A stretch of 64,000 nucleotides of DNA from Methylovirgula sp963708155 (GCA_963708155.1 OY970183.1:992001-1056000), one strand, 5' to 3'. Shown: positions 16,318 to 25,305, counted from the stretch's first letter. Notes: generated by a model not told the origin, from the letters alone. A program made the numbers and translations.

Positions 16318-17696
16318 CTAATGGGCGATGGCGGAATTTGCCGCATGTCCGCCGTCGCGCCAGGTGTCCGGCGTCGGCTCGTGATTATTCTCATGGTCTT
16401 CGATGATGAGATTGCTGACTGCGAAGATCAGCGTGCGCGTCCCACGATAGCCGACTGTCGACTGATGCCCGGCACCAAGCCGATCGAACATTGGAATCCC
16501 GATACGGTAGAACGGAATGTTGAGCCGCGTCGCCGCCTGGCGCCCATGCGAATGGGTGACGAGAAGGTCGCAGCCTTTCTCGCCGGCCAGTTTTTCAAGA
16601 TCTTCAAGATCGCCGATCAGAACATCTTCCGCCGGCAGCCGCTCCAGAACCGGCGATTGCGTCGTCGTCACCGCGGCGTCAATATGCGCGCCCATTTCAT
16701 GCAGCAGGCTACCGACATCGTAGAGCAGATCCGGCTCGGCGCCGATCGCCAGCTTGCGGCCGCCGATATGGAAATGGCCATCGAGCATGGCATCGACAAG
16801 CTGGCCTCGCTGACGGCGATATTTCAGAGGCACCGGCACGCCCGCTGATCTCGCTCAGAAAGGCCATGAACTCGTCATTCGGCGCGAGCCCGCAAAGACG
16901 CTCGAAGACCCGGAACGGCACGCCTGTCTTACGCTGCATGGCCTCCGCGGCTCGACGCATTTGCGCGCCGACGGCGATCGTCCATGCCGGCGTAGCCCAT
17001 CGCCGCCACGTCCTCGACGCCGATTCCGCCAATCGTCGTCGGCGTGAATTCGTCCGGGATATGGCCATCCAGCGAACCGCCGAGATCGGGCAGAAACGCG
17101 GGTTCGAGCCCGAAGTCTTCGATGATCGTGCGCAATTCATCGATGTCGCCGGGCGTCATATGGCAGCCGGGCAGAACATTGATACGGGCAGAATCGCGCC
17201 GCGCCTGCGTCTTCGGTGCGTCGACCAGCGCCTCCACGATTCGCGCGACGGTCTTCTCCCAACCATCCTGGAATGCGTCCTTGAAGTCCGGCGTCGAGAC
17301 GTAGACGATCGGCAGGTCTTTGACCTCGGGATGGTTCTGCCGCACCAGATTGATAAAGCCCTCGACGTCGTCGCCCTTCGTCTCGGTGACACCCGTCGAG
17401 CAAATGCCGATGATTTCCGGCTTGGCGCGCTTATGGATATTGAGGATCGCCTGCTCGACATTTTCATAGCCGCCGAGGACGGTCGCAACTTCGCTCATGG
17501 CGGTCGTCTGAAGCGGAATGGCCTCCTTGAAATGACGCACGAACAGCACAAGGCCAAATGACGTGCAGCCCTGCGATCCGTGCAGCAGCGGCATCGCCCC
17601 GCGCAAGCCCATGAAAGCAAGCGCCCCGCCAATGGGCTGGCTCATCTTCAGCGGATTGACGGAGCAGGCTTTCTTTCCGAGAGTTACCTTCGCCAT
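16318..17696 (-). CDS. nifN: NifN, FeMo-cofactor scaffold beta subunit (two frameshifts)
   Basis: About 458 residues after correction. The N-terminus (KACSVNPLKMSQPIGGALAFMGLRGAMPLLHGSQGC) is the NifN counterpart of NifK, and GICSTGVTETKGDD corresponds to the third cysteine region. Two extra bases shift the frame, one near 16984-16998 (between VAAMG and AWTIAVGAQM) and one near 16834-16844 (between LSEISG and PVPLKYRRQRGQLVDAMLDGHF). Total length fits exactly two insertions. NifN with NifE forms the tetramer on which NifB-co matures to FeMo-co. It starts seven bases after nifE ends. Confidence 0.93.
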
Positions 17697-17703
17697 CGGC
17701 TTC

Positions 17704-19375
17704 TCACTCCGCCGCGACGGCGAGCGGCACGGCCGCCATATCCGCGAAAATCTCCTCGATGCGCTGGCCGCACGCGCCGCAGCCGCCCGAAGCATGGGTA
17801 TGTTCCCTGACGCCATCAACGTCGGTAAGGGTGTGCGCCCTGATGGCATCTTCGATCGTGCCGAGAGCGACGCTTTTGCAATGACAGATTTTCTTCTCGC
17901 GCCGCGCCGCTTCGGCCGCGACCGGATCGGCCGCGAGCGCCGCGGCCTCGGCCTCGGCCTGCCGCATCGCGCGCTCGCGCCAATTCTCGCCTTCCTGCTC
18001 CCACGGCGCCGGGCGGCGAACCTGCTCCCAAACGGGATTGTACAGCGCCTTGTCGATCTCGGCGACGAGCTTCACCATGCCGACATAGCCCATGTAGGCG
18101 TGATGGCGTTCCTGGTTGATATCGAGCCATGGCATCATCGCCTTCAGCGCGATGAATTGCGAACGCCCGCCGGAAAGCATGATGTCCGCCTTCGCGTCCT
18201 TCAGCATTTTGTACATTTCGCGCGGCGTCATGTCGTCGATCATATGAGCGTCCTGGCCCATCAATTCCTTGATGCGCTCTTTGTCTTCCTTGGTCGACTT
18301 CTTGACACTGGTGCCGACCAGATCGAGTCCCGCCTCCTGCAGCGCGGCCACGACGGACCATGACTTGACGCCACCCGTGATGAGCAGAACCCGCTTGCCG
18401 TTAAAGCGCGGCTTGTATTTGGCAATCGCCGCCCAGGCTTTGGCTTCCTCACGCGCGATGACCGCTTCTATACGGTCGAGGAGTTCCGCCGGCGCCCCGC
18501 GCGCGATCGAGCAGCTTGCCGATTTCCCGCAGCGAGTCGCTTGTGTCCTCAATTCCGTAGAACGAGCCCTCGAAAAACGGAATGTCGTAGCGCTCTTCCA
18601 TTTTGCGGGCGACGTTGATCATCGCCTTGGAGCAGACCATCATCGCCGCCTTGGCGCGATGTGAAGAGGCGACCTCTTTGTATTTCCCGTCACCGGAGAT
18701 ACAGGCCAGGATGCGGATGCCAAGCTCATCGAAAAGCGGCTTGACCTGCCAAAATTCGCCGGAGAGATTATATTCGCCGATAATGTTGATGTCGTAAGGC
18801 GTCGTATATTCCGGCTCTTCCGTTCCGATCACATGTTCAAGAAGAGCTTCGCCCGCAAGTTTGTTGCCGAGATTCTTCGGGCCGACAAAGCCCGGCGCGT
18901 TGACGGGTATGACAGGCTTTCCGAACTTCTCGCGGGCGGCCTTGCAGACCGCATCGATATCGTCGCCGATCATCGCCGGCACGCAGGTCTGGTAGACGAA
19001 GATCGCCGGCGGATCGTAGCGCTCGATGATCTCGCGCACAGCCTTGAAAAGCCGCTTTTCGCCGCCGAAGACAACGTCCGTCTCGTTCATATCGGTTGTG
19101 AAACCGGTGCGCCAGATATTCGAGCCGGAGGATTTCGCGCCGCGATTGTCCCAGGAATTGCCTTCGCAGGCGATGGGTCCGTGGACAAGATGCGCGACAT
19201 CGGTCAAGGGCTGCAACGCGATCTTGGCGCCGTCGAAGGCGCAACCGCCGGCAGCGCCGCCAGGCTGCAATTGCTTGGTGCAGCCCTTCTTGCGCTCGGC
19301 TTCGGATTTGTTCGCGTTCTTCCCGCAGCCAGGTTCGTTGAAGACGTCTTGAATCGTGGCCGAGAGAGAACTCAT
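17704..19375 (-). CDS. nifE: NifE, FeMo-cofactor scaffold alpha subunit with C-terminal BFD-like domain (one frameshift)
   Basis: About 556 residues after correction, longer than a minimal NifE (~450-470). The core is clear: TQCQ-type cysteine regions GGCAFDGAKIALQPL, GPIACEGNSWDNRG and QTCVPAMIGDDIDAV, followed by the nitrogenase-like C-terminal domain. The extra ~90 residues carry ICHCKSVALGTIEDAI and ASGGCGACGQRIEEI, a C-x-C plus C-x2-C arrangement like the BFD/NifU-type [2Fe-2S] domain. One extra base near 18503-18511 splits the frame (LREIGKLL, then ARGAPAELLDR). NifE may share the nifHDK transcript. Confidence 0.93.
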
Positions 19376-19429
19376 GCGTTTCTCCTAATTCCAATTCCTG
19401 ACTGCGGCGCACCCGTTTTTGTATACGCA

Positions 19430-19444
19430 CTGCCGCATCGGCAG
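19430..19444. other. Stem-loop in the nifK-nifE spacer
   Basis: CTGCCG and CGGCAG pair around a CAT loop in the 85-base gap between nifK and nifE. There is no T-tract, so it is not a strong terminator; it could act in mRNA processing or partial termination. Confidence 0.4.
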
Positions 19445-19460
19445 CGCGTATCTTCACTTT

Positions 19461-21020
19461 TCAGCGAATGATGTCGAAGCTGTAGTCCGTCTTCGACGGG
19501 ACATTGGTATTGGCATCGATCGACTCGAAGATCCGATCCAGGATCCACACCAGGACGTTCAGGCCCCCTTGATAGCCCCACACCGGGTAGCGATGGTGAT
19601 GGTGGCGATCGAAGATCGGGAAGCCGATGCGGATCAGCGGCGTGCCGGTGTCGCGCTCGAGATATTTTCCGTAGGTGTTGCCGATGAGGAAATCGACCGG
19701 CTCGGTGAACAGCAGCGACCGCATGTGCCACAGATCCTTGCCGGCATAGACGTGGCAGTCCTTACCGAACGGCGAGCTGTCGAACAGCGCTTGCACCTTC
19801 TTCGCCCAGCGCGGATTGCCATTGGTCGCGAGAACGTGCGTCGGCTCGGCGCCGAGTTCGAGCAGGAAGCCCGCGAGGCCTAGGCAAAGGTCCGGATCGC
19901 CGTAGATCGCGAATTTCTTGCCGTGGATGTGAGCGCTCGAATCGCCGACCGCGTCGACCAGCCGACCGCGCTCTTTTTCAAGCTCCAGCGGAATTTCCTT
20001 GCCGCTGATCCGCGCGATCTCCTGCAGGAAATGATCGGTGGCAGCGACGCCGATGGGATGGTTGAACGAGACCGTTTCCTGCCCATGCGCGGCGATAACC
20101 GGTAGAGTCTTCTCGGTGCAGAATTCCTGCATCGAGAGCGTCGCCTTGGCGTGAATAGCATTGGCGGCATCTTCGAGCGTCGTGCCGCCGTCGTACATGC
20201 GGAACTCGCCATCGGTCGGCGTATCCCACACATCGCTATTGTCGCCGAGGATCGTGTACTCGACGCCCATAAGCCCGAAGATTCGCTTGATCTCCCGCAG
20301 GTTTCCGACCGTATAGCCGTCGAAACCGCCAAGGAAGTTGATCTTTTCGTTGGCCTGACGCTCAAGCTTCGGCGCCGTGCCGGCCTTGCCGTCCCAGAAA
20401 TGCTCGACGATACCCTTCATCACATTGTCGTAGCCGGTGATATGACTGCCGACGAAAGCCGGCGTATGCGCGAAGGGAACGTCGAACGCCTCCGGCACCG
20501 AGCCCTTTTCCTTCGAGGTTTTGATGAAGGCATTGAGGTCATCGCCGATGACTTCCGCCATACAGGTCGTCGAAACGGCGATCATCTTCGGCTTGTACAT
20601 CGCATAGGTGTTGGCAAGGCCGTCGATCATATTGTTGAGGCCGCCGAACACCGCGGCATCTTCCGTCATCGAGGAGGAGACGCAAGACGTCGGCTCCTTG
20701 AAATGCCGCGAGAAGTGCGAGCGATAATAGGCGACGCAGCCTTGCGAGCCATGCACGAAGGGAATCGTGGCCTCGAAACCGACTGCCGCAAAGACCGCGC
20801 CCAACGGCTGGCACGCTTTGGCGGGATTGACCGTCAACGCCTCGCGCGCGAAATTCTTGTCGCGATATTCCGGCGTCTTGGTCCATTCGCGAATACGCTC
20901 GACCTCGACGGGATCCTGCGGATTCTCGAACATCCGCTTCTTGTTGGCCAGCATCTGCTGGTATTCAGGACCGCGAAAAAGCTCGAAATGGTCAAGAACG
21001 TTATCGGCATTCTGAGTCAT
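19461..21020 (-). CDS. nifK: Nitrogenase MoFe protein beta chain NifK
   Basis: This 519-residue protein has P-cluster cysteines in VNPAKACQPLGAVFA (C70), HGSQGCVAYYRSH (C95) and the TTCMAEVIGDD segment. A serine-rich CVSSSMTEDAAVFGG loop follows the second. The C-terminus FDIIR is the family end. It forms the alpha2beta2 MoFe protein with NifD. I chose the ATG at 21020 (MTQNADNVLDHFELF). The frame is intact. It is separated from nifD by 69 bases that hold a strong stem-loop. Confidence 0.98.
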   Translation of the reverse strand: MTQNADNVLDHFELFRGPEYQQMLANKKRMFENPQDPVEVERIREWTKTPEYRDKNFAREALTVNPAKACQPLGAVFAAVGFEATIPFVHGSQGCVAYYRSHFSRHFKEPTSCVSSSMTEDAAVFGGLNNMIDGLANTYAMYKPKMIAVSTTCMAEVIGDDLNAFIKTSKEKGSVPEAFDVPFAHTPAFVGSHITGYDNVMKGIVEHFWDGKAGTAPKLERQANEKINFLGGFDGYTVGNLREIKRIFGLMGVEYTILGDNSDVWDTPTDGEFRMYDGGTTLEDAANAIHAKATLSMQEFCTEKTLPVIAAHGQETVSFNHPIGVAATDHFLQEIARISGKEIPLELEKERGRLVDAVGDSSAHIHGKKFAIYGDPDLCLGLAGFLLELGAEPTHVLATNGNPRWAKKVQALFDSSPFGKDCHVYAGKDLWHMRSLLFTEPVDFLIGNTYGKYLERDTGTPLIRIGFPIFDRHHHHRYPVWGYQGGLNVLVWILDRIFESIDANTNVPSKTDYSFDIIR

Positions 21021-21052
21021 GATAGGCCCTCTGAAACCTTTTTGAGTTGGCC

Positions 21053-21080
21053 TCCCGGCCCGCTCGTTAGCGGACCGGGA
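21053..21080. other. Strong stem-loop in the nifD-nifK spacer
   Basis: A 12-base stem with one mismatch (TCCCGGcCCGCT with AGCGGaCCGGGA) closes a CGTT loop. It fills most of the spacer between nifD and nifK and has no downstream T-tract. It probably affects mRNA stability or processing. Confidence 0.6.
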
Positions 21081-21089
21081 AACAATCAT

Positions 21090-22592
21090 TTATTCGGCGG
21101 CGATCAACGTCTGGCGTGGTTGCGCCTTCCACGGGGCTTTTGCCATCTTCCAGATCGGCGCGTTGATCGCCATATCCATGTCGCGCGCGAAAATGGCGAA
21201 GCCGTCGTAGCCGTGATAGGGCCCGGAATAATCCCAGGAGTGCATCTGGCGGAACGGCACACCCATCTTCTGGAAGACGTACTTTTCCTTGATGCCCGAG
21301 CCGACCAGATCCGGCTGGATCTTCTCGACGAACTTCTCGAACTCGTAGCCGGTCACGTCGTCATAGATCAGCGTGCCGTCCTTCACGTAATGCTGGGCGG
21401 TGCGCTGGTAGTCATCGTTGTGGCCGAACTCATAGCCGGTGCCGACGACCTCCATGCCAAGGTCTTCATAAGCGCCGATCACATGGCGCGGACGCAGGCC
21501 GCCGACGAAGAGCATAACCGTCTTGCCTTCGAGACGCGGACGGTATTTGGCGATAACCGCGTCCATCAACGCCTGATATTTGGCGATGACGCGCTCGGCG
21601 CCTTCCTTGATCTTGTCGTCGAAGAAGCTGGCAATCTTGCGCAGCGACTCGGCGATCTTGGAGGGACCAAAGAAATTATATTCGCACCACGGAATGCCGT
21701 ACTTCTCTTCCATATGACGCGAGATATAGTTCATCGAGCGGTAGCAGTGCAGCACGTTGAGCTTCGCCTTGGGCGTCGCTTCAAGCTCCGCGAGCGTGCC
21801 GTCGCCGGACCATTGCGCAATGACACGCAGGCCCATTTCCTCAAGGAGGATGCGAGACGACCAGGCATCGCCGCCGATGTTGTAATCGCCGATGATCGCG
21901 ACGTCGTAGGGTGTCGCTTCGAATTTTGGAGGCGCGTTCGGATCGAGCTTGTCGAAGACCCAGTCGCGGATCGCGTCGTTGGCGATATGATGGCCAAGCG
22001 ACTGCGAAACACCGCGGAAACCTTCGCAGCGGACGGGCACGATAGTCTTGCCGCCATATTCTTTCGATTTGACCTTCGAGACCGCCTCGATGTCATCACC
22101 GATGAGCCCGATCGGGCATTCCGACTGAACCGAGATGCCGTGGTTCAGCGGGAAAAGCTCCTGGATCTCGTCAATCAGCTTGGTGAGCTTCTTGTCGCCG
22201 CCGAAAACGATGTCCTTTTCCTGAAAATCCGACGTGAACTGCATGGTCACGAACGTATCGACGCCGGTCGTGCCGATGTAATAATTACGTCGAGCCGCCC
22301 AGGAATATTGGCCGCAACCAACCGGGCCGTGGCTGATGTGAATCATGTCCTTTATCGGCCCCCACACGACGCCCTTCGAGCCTGCGTAAGCGCAGCCCCG
22401 GATCGTCATGACGCCCGGTATGGACTTGAGATTGGACTTGACGCCACAATCGGCTTTACCGCCCTCCTGCACGTTCAAGTGCTTGGCGCGGCGTTTGGCG
22501 GTCTTCTCCGGATAAACGGACAGAACCTCTTGTATCAATTCTTTGTTGCGGGCTTTGATCTCCGCAACGGTTTCGGTTTTTCCCAGGCTCAT
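21090..22592 (-). CDS. nifD: Nitrogenase MoFe protein alpha chain NifD
   Basis: This 500-residue protein has P-cluster cysteines in TIRGCAYAGSKG (C67), GPVGCGQYSW (C93) and SECPIGLIGDDIE. The FeMo-co cysteine lies in HCYRSMNYI and the FeMo-co histidine in MHSWDYSGPYHGYDGFAIFARD. The ATG at 22592 (MSLGKTETVAEIKARN) is the family start. NifD holds the FeMo-cofactor where N2 is reduced. The frame is intact. It follows nifH by 80 bases with a stem-loop between. Confidence 0.98.
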   Translation of the reverse strand: MSLGKTETVAEIKARNKELIQEVLSVYPEKTAKRRAKHLNVQEGGKADCGVKSNLKSIPGVMTIRGCAYAGSKGVVWGPIKDMIHISHGPVGCGQYSWAARRNYYIGTTGVDTFVTMQFTSDFQEKDIVFGGDKKLTKLIDEIQELFPLNHGISVQSECPIGLIGDDIEAVSKVKSKEYGGKTIVPVRCEGFRGVSQSLGHHIANDAIRDWVFDKLDPNAPPKFEATPYDVAIIGDYNIGGDAWSSRILLEEMGLRVIAQWSGDGTLAELEATPKAKLNVLHCYRSMNYISRHMEEKYGIPWCEYNFFGPSKIAESLRKIASFFDDKIKEGAERVIAKYQALMDAVIAKYRPRLEGKTVMLFVGGLRPRHVIGAYEDLGMEVVGTGYEFGHNDDYQRTAQHYVKDGTLIYDDVTGYEFEKFVEKIQPDLVGSGIKEKYVFQKMGVPFRQMHSWDYSGPYHGYDGFAIFARDMDMAINAPIWKMAKAPWKAQPRQTLIAAE

Positions 22593-22628
22593 TTTGGCAC
22601 CTCGTTCGCTATCCGATTGCACCCGGAG

Positions 22629-22656
22629 GCCGGCCCCTCGCGAGCGAGAGGCCGGC
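22629..22656. other. Strong stem-loop in the nifH-nifD spacer
   Basis: GCCGGCC pairs with GGCCGGC, with further inner pairs of the CCTCGC and GCGAG type. It lies between the nifH stop and nifD. Hairpins at this place are known in other diazotrophs to protect the nifH message and give more NifH than NifDK; that role here is inferred. Confidence 0.6.
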
Positions 22657-22672
22657 AAGTTCGGAGCTGTTA

Positions 22673-23558
22673 TTAGACAACCGCGAGTTCCGCGGCTGTC
22701 TTGCCGACCTGGCTCTCGTCCACTTGCTTCATGATGCCGTGCTCCATGAGCATGTCTTCGAGCTCGTCCATCGTGATCGGGGTCGGGATGATGCCATTGC
22801 CACGATTGGCATGGATCTTATTGGCGAGGTTGCGGTAGTGCTGGGCCTGCTGCGATTCCGGCGCATATTCCAAAACCGTCATGCGACGCAGCTCGGCGTG
22901 CTGAACGATATTGTCGCGCGGCACGAAATAGATGAGCTGCGTGCCGAGCTTCGCGGCCAAGCTCTCCGCCAGCTCGAGCTCCTTGTCGGTCTGGCGTTCG
23001 TTGCAGACCAGCCCGCCGAGGCGCACGCCGCCGGAATTGGCATATTTCAGAATGCCCTTGGAGATGTTGTTGGCCGCATACATGGCCATCATCTCACCCG
23101 ACATGACGATGTAGATTTCCTGCGCCTTGTTCTCGCGAATCGGCATCGCGAAACCGCCGCAGACGACGTCGCCGAGAACGTCGTAAGAGACATAGTCGAT
23201 GTCCTCGTAGGCGCCGTTTTCTTCCAGGAAGTTGATCGAGGTGATGACGCCACGGCCGGCGCAGCCGACGCCCGGCTCCGGGCCGCCCGAACTCGACGCA
23301 CTTGATGTCGCGATAGCCGACCTTCATGACCTCTTCGATTTCGAGGTCTTCAACGCTGCCAGCGGCAGCGGCCAGGCTCAGGATGGTGTCCTGCGCCTTG
23401 GCGTGCAGGATCAGACGGGTCGAATCCGCCTTCGGGTCACAGCCCACGATCAGGATCCTGTGCCCGAGCTCGGCGAGAGCAGCGAGCGTGTTCTGGGAGG
23501 TCGTGGACTTGCCGATGCCGCCTTTACCGTAAAACGCGATTTGTCGAAGTGCCGACAT
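22673..23558 (-). CDS. nifH: Nitrogenase iron protein NifH (one frameshift)
   Basis: The product is 294 residues after correction, the normal length. The P-loop GKGGIGKS is at residues 11-18, followed by VGCDPKADSTRLIL. The cluster-binding region around CVESGGPEPGVGCAGRGVI is present but broken: GAGTTC at 23289-23294 should read GAGTC, and dropping the extra base restores the protein to its end (AELAVV). The arginine in the CAGRGVI region is the usual DraT ADP-ribosylation site. NifH donates electrons to MoFe protein and takes part in cofactor synthesis. The sigma-54 promoter at 23715-23729 drives it. Confidence 0.97.
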
Positions 23559-23714
23559 GTAGGTTCTCCATAAACCGATGCCAATGACGACCGCGCCACC
23601 CGGCGCGTCTGTTCTGTCAGAAACTGGCGCGTTATTTACGGGAAGGAGTGCATCGCTCGTCAGCGCGTCGGCGTGCACTCAGCCCTCACTCACCATTCCG
23701 CACGCCTCAGGTTT

Positions 23715-23729
23715 GCAACGGGTGTGCCA
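23715..23729 (-). promoter_or_regulatory. Sigma-54 promoter of nifHDK
   Basis: Read on the minus strand this is TGGCAC-ACCCG-TTGC, an exact consensus match. The predicted transcript start near 23703 gives a leader of about 145 bases before nifH. Two NifA enhancers lie 70-114 bases upstream. Confidence 0.93.
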
Positions 23730-23797
23730 GCGCGTCGCGATCTTGCAAGAGACTGTTTTGAAATGAGAATCCAAATTTGTTAGAGAATCTCATAAGC

Positions 23798-23813
23798 TGT
23801 GTCGAATACGACA
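23798..23813. promoter_or_regulatory. NifA upstream activating sequence, proximal to nifH
   Basis: TGT-GTCGAATACG-ACA is an exact TGT-N10-ACA site, 69 bases upstream of the nifH -24 element. It also lies 100 bases upstream of the divergent candidate promoter at 23913. Confidence 0.87.
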
Positions 23814-23827
23814 GCCTCTGTTTCTCC

Positions 23828-23843
23828 TGTCGTAAACAAGACA
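23828..23843. promoter_or_regulatory. NifA upstream activating sequence, distal to nifH
   Basis: TGT-CGTAAACAAG-ACA is a second exact site, 30 bases (about three helical turns) from the first. The in-phase spacing suggests cooperative NifA binding and service to both divergent promoters. Confidence 0.87.
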
Positions 23844-23912
23844 AGACCGCCCCCGCGGCGGCCGCGGCGAAATAGAATTCTCCGGGCTGAATTTCACAGC
23901 TTCATCCATGCC

Positions 23913-23927
23913 GGGAACAGAAATTGC
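23913..23927 (+). promoter_or_regulatory. Candidate divergent sigma-54 promoter
   Basis: GGGAAC-AGAAA-TTGC keeps the invariant GG and GC, and the full TTGC; two of six bases differ from TGGCAC. It points toward the receiver-like gene, with 53 bases to its ATG, and shares the two nifH enhancers. Confidence 0.6.
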
Positions 23928-23980
23928 AGCAACATGCGGCAGACCGGATCGGTCGTTACGACGTGCTGATGAGGAAACAT

Positions 23981-24412
23981 ATGCAGATAGGTGTTGAGAC
24001 GTCCAAGGCCGTCGATCAGCGACGGGTGTTCGTCATAGACCAGGATGAAATCGTCCGCGCCGCGCTGCAATTCATGTTGCACGATGAAATCGAGACGCAT
24101 GAACTGGCAAGCCCGGAGGAGGCTTATATAAAAGGTGTTGGCTGGCTCGCCCCGCACCTGGTTCTGCTCGGCGTCGGCTTCGTCAAGGAACGCGGTGCCG
24201 CTCTGATCCCGGAGATTGCCGCAAAATTCCCCGGCGTGCGCATCCTCGTCACCTGCGATAAAAGCCAGGAAGCGACGGCGGTCGAGGCCCTCAAAGCGGG
24301 CGCACATGGCGCAGTCGTCAAGCCGCTGACGCTCGAGGCTGTCCGCAAGAAGGTCGACACGGTTCTGGGGCGCGGCGGGGCGGCCCCGCTGATCCAGCTC
24401 GGCACTTTGTAA
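23981..24412 (+). CDS. Receiver-domain-like protein without phospho-acceptor aspartate
   Basis: The 143-residue protein has the CheY fold pattern: acidic pocket FVIDQDE (D20, D22, E23), a fourth-strand LVTCDKS and KP lysine in AVVKPLT (K114). At the phosphorylation site the expected LVLLD is LVLLG (G64), so it cannot be phosphorylated in the usual way. No output domain follows; a short tail ends GRGGAAPLIQLGTL. The ATG at 23981 follows GAGGA. The divergent position from nifH and the candidate sigma-54 promoter suggest it acts during nitrogen fixation, perhaps as a protein-binding adaptor. The function is unknown. Confidence 0.85.
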   Translation: MQIGVETSKAVDQRRVFVIDQDEIVRAALQFMLHDEIETHELASPEEAYIKGVGWLAPHLVLLGVGFVKERGAALIPEIAAKFPGVRILVTCDKSQEATAVEALKAGAHGAVVKPLTLEAVRKKVDTVLGRGGAAPLIQLGTL

Positions 24413-24423
24413 GCGGCCGCGAA

Positions 24424-24855
24424 ATGTCGAAAATCGTTTTCTTCCAGAAGCCCGGCTGCGGCACCAACGCCCGTCAAAAGCTTGCGCTGGAACAGGCCGG
24501 CCATTCGGTCGAGGCCCGAGACTTGCTGCGCGAGAGTTGGACCACCGAACGGTTGCGCGGCTTCTTCGGCGCCCTTCCCGTCACGGCCTGGTTCAACCCG
24601 GCCGCGCCGAAGATCAAATCCGGCGAAATCGATCCTGCCCGGCTGGATGCGACGGCGGCATTTGGCTTGCTGGTCGCTGAGCCACTGCTCATCCGGCGTC
24701 CGCTGATCGAAGCGGGCGACAAGCGTTGCGCCGGCTTCGACAATGATGTCGTCGCCGAACTGCTCGGAAGTCGGGCCAGCCGCGTCGGAGACAATTGCTT
24801 GCGTCCGAACCAAACGCCTTGCCCCGCCCCCGCGACGGCACGCGCAGGCGCGTGA
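24424..24855 (+). CDS. Nitrogenase-associated ArsC-like protein
   Basis: The 143-residue protein has an ArsC/Spx-type thioredoxin fold start (IVFFQKPGCGTNARQKLALEQAG) and the family pattern ARDLLRESWTTERLRGFFG, VTAWFNPAAPKIKSGEIDP and LIRRPLIEAGDKRCAGFD. This is the nitrogenase-associated ArsC subfamily, found only near nif genes and of unknown reaction. The CGTN site has one active cysteine in place of CxxC. The last 30 residues are proline- and alanine-rich. It begins 12 bases after the receiver-like gene, in one transcription unit. Confidence 0.9.
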   Translation: MSKIVFFQKPGCGTNARQKLALEQAGHSVEARDLLRESWTTERLRGFFGALPVTAWFNPAAPKIKSGEIDPARLDATAAFGLLVAEPLLIRRPLIEAGDKRCAGFDNDVVAELLGSRASRVGDNCLRPNQTPCPAPATARAGA

Positions 24856-24912
24856 CCCGTCACGCCTGTGCGAACCTCGAAAGCAGACATTGGCCAATCC
24901 AAGGATATCAAC

Positions 24913-25239
24913 GTGAGCGCGCGCGTCCCTTTCCGCCATATCGACACCGCAGACGCGGAGACATTGATCAGCAGCGGCGATATCATCATCCTCGACGTCC
25001 GCGAGGCCGAGTCATTCGCGCACGGCCACATTGAAGGAGCCAAGAACGTCACCATCACCAATCTGTTCAACATCCTCGATGGCGTAGCGAAGGACAGGTC
25101 CATTCTGATCTATTGCTATCATGGCTATGCCAGCCAGGAGTTTGGTCAGCTGCTTTCGGATTTTCGCTATACGAACGTCTTTAGCCTCGACGGCGGCTAC
25201 GAGGCCTGGATCAAACGCGCCGACACTTTTGCCGGTTAG
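24913..25239 (+). CDS. GlpE-like single-domain rhodanese
   Basis: This 108-residue rhodanese domain is the size of GlpE. It has IIILDVREAESFAHGHIEGAKNV in the first half and the active loop IYCYHGYASQEF with the persulfide cysteine, then FSLDGGYEAWIK. I prefer the GTG at 24913 because AAGGA lies seven bases before it; the frame opens at 24868. It probably transfers sulfane sulfur to thioredoxin-like acceptors. It is the third gene after the divergent sigma-54 promoter and the second rhodanese in the nif island. Confidence 0.88.
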   Translation: MSARVPFRHIDTADAETLISSGDIIILDVREAESFAHGHIEGAKNVTITNLFNILDGVAKDRSILIYCYHGYASQEFGQLLSDFRYTNVFSLDGGYEAWIKRADTFAG

Positions 25240-25289
25240 CCGCGCGAGCACAGTCGAAGAAATCGCGTCGCCTTTCGAACATTGGCCGC

Positions 25290-25305
25290 TGTCGCGAATG
25301 TTACG
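25290..25305. promoter_or_regulatory. Near-consensus NifA enhancer upstream of the YqeB-like gene
   Basis: TGT-CGCGAATGTT-ACG differs from TGT-N10-ACA only in the last base. It lies 72 bases upstream of the candidate -24 element at 25378, the distance seen at the clear nif promoters here. Confidence 0.45.

Noticed and set aside
20151..22676. An 841-codon plus-strand open frame antisense to nifD and nifK
   Set aside because: It is exactly opposite two intact nitrogenase genes, has no ribosome site or family pattern, and long antisense frames are usual in GC-rich codon use.
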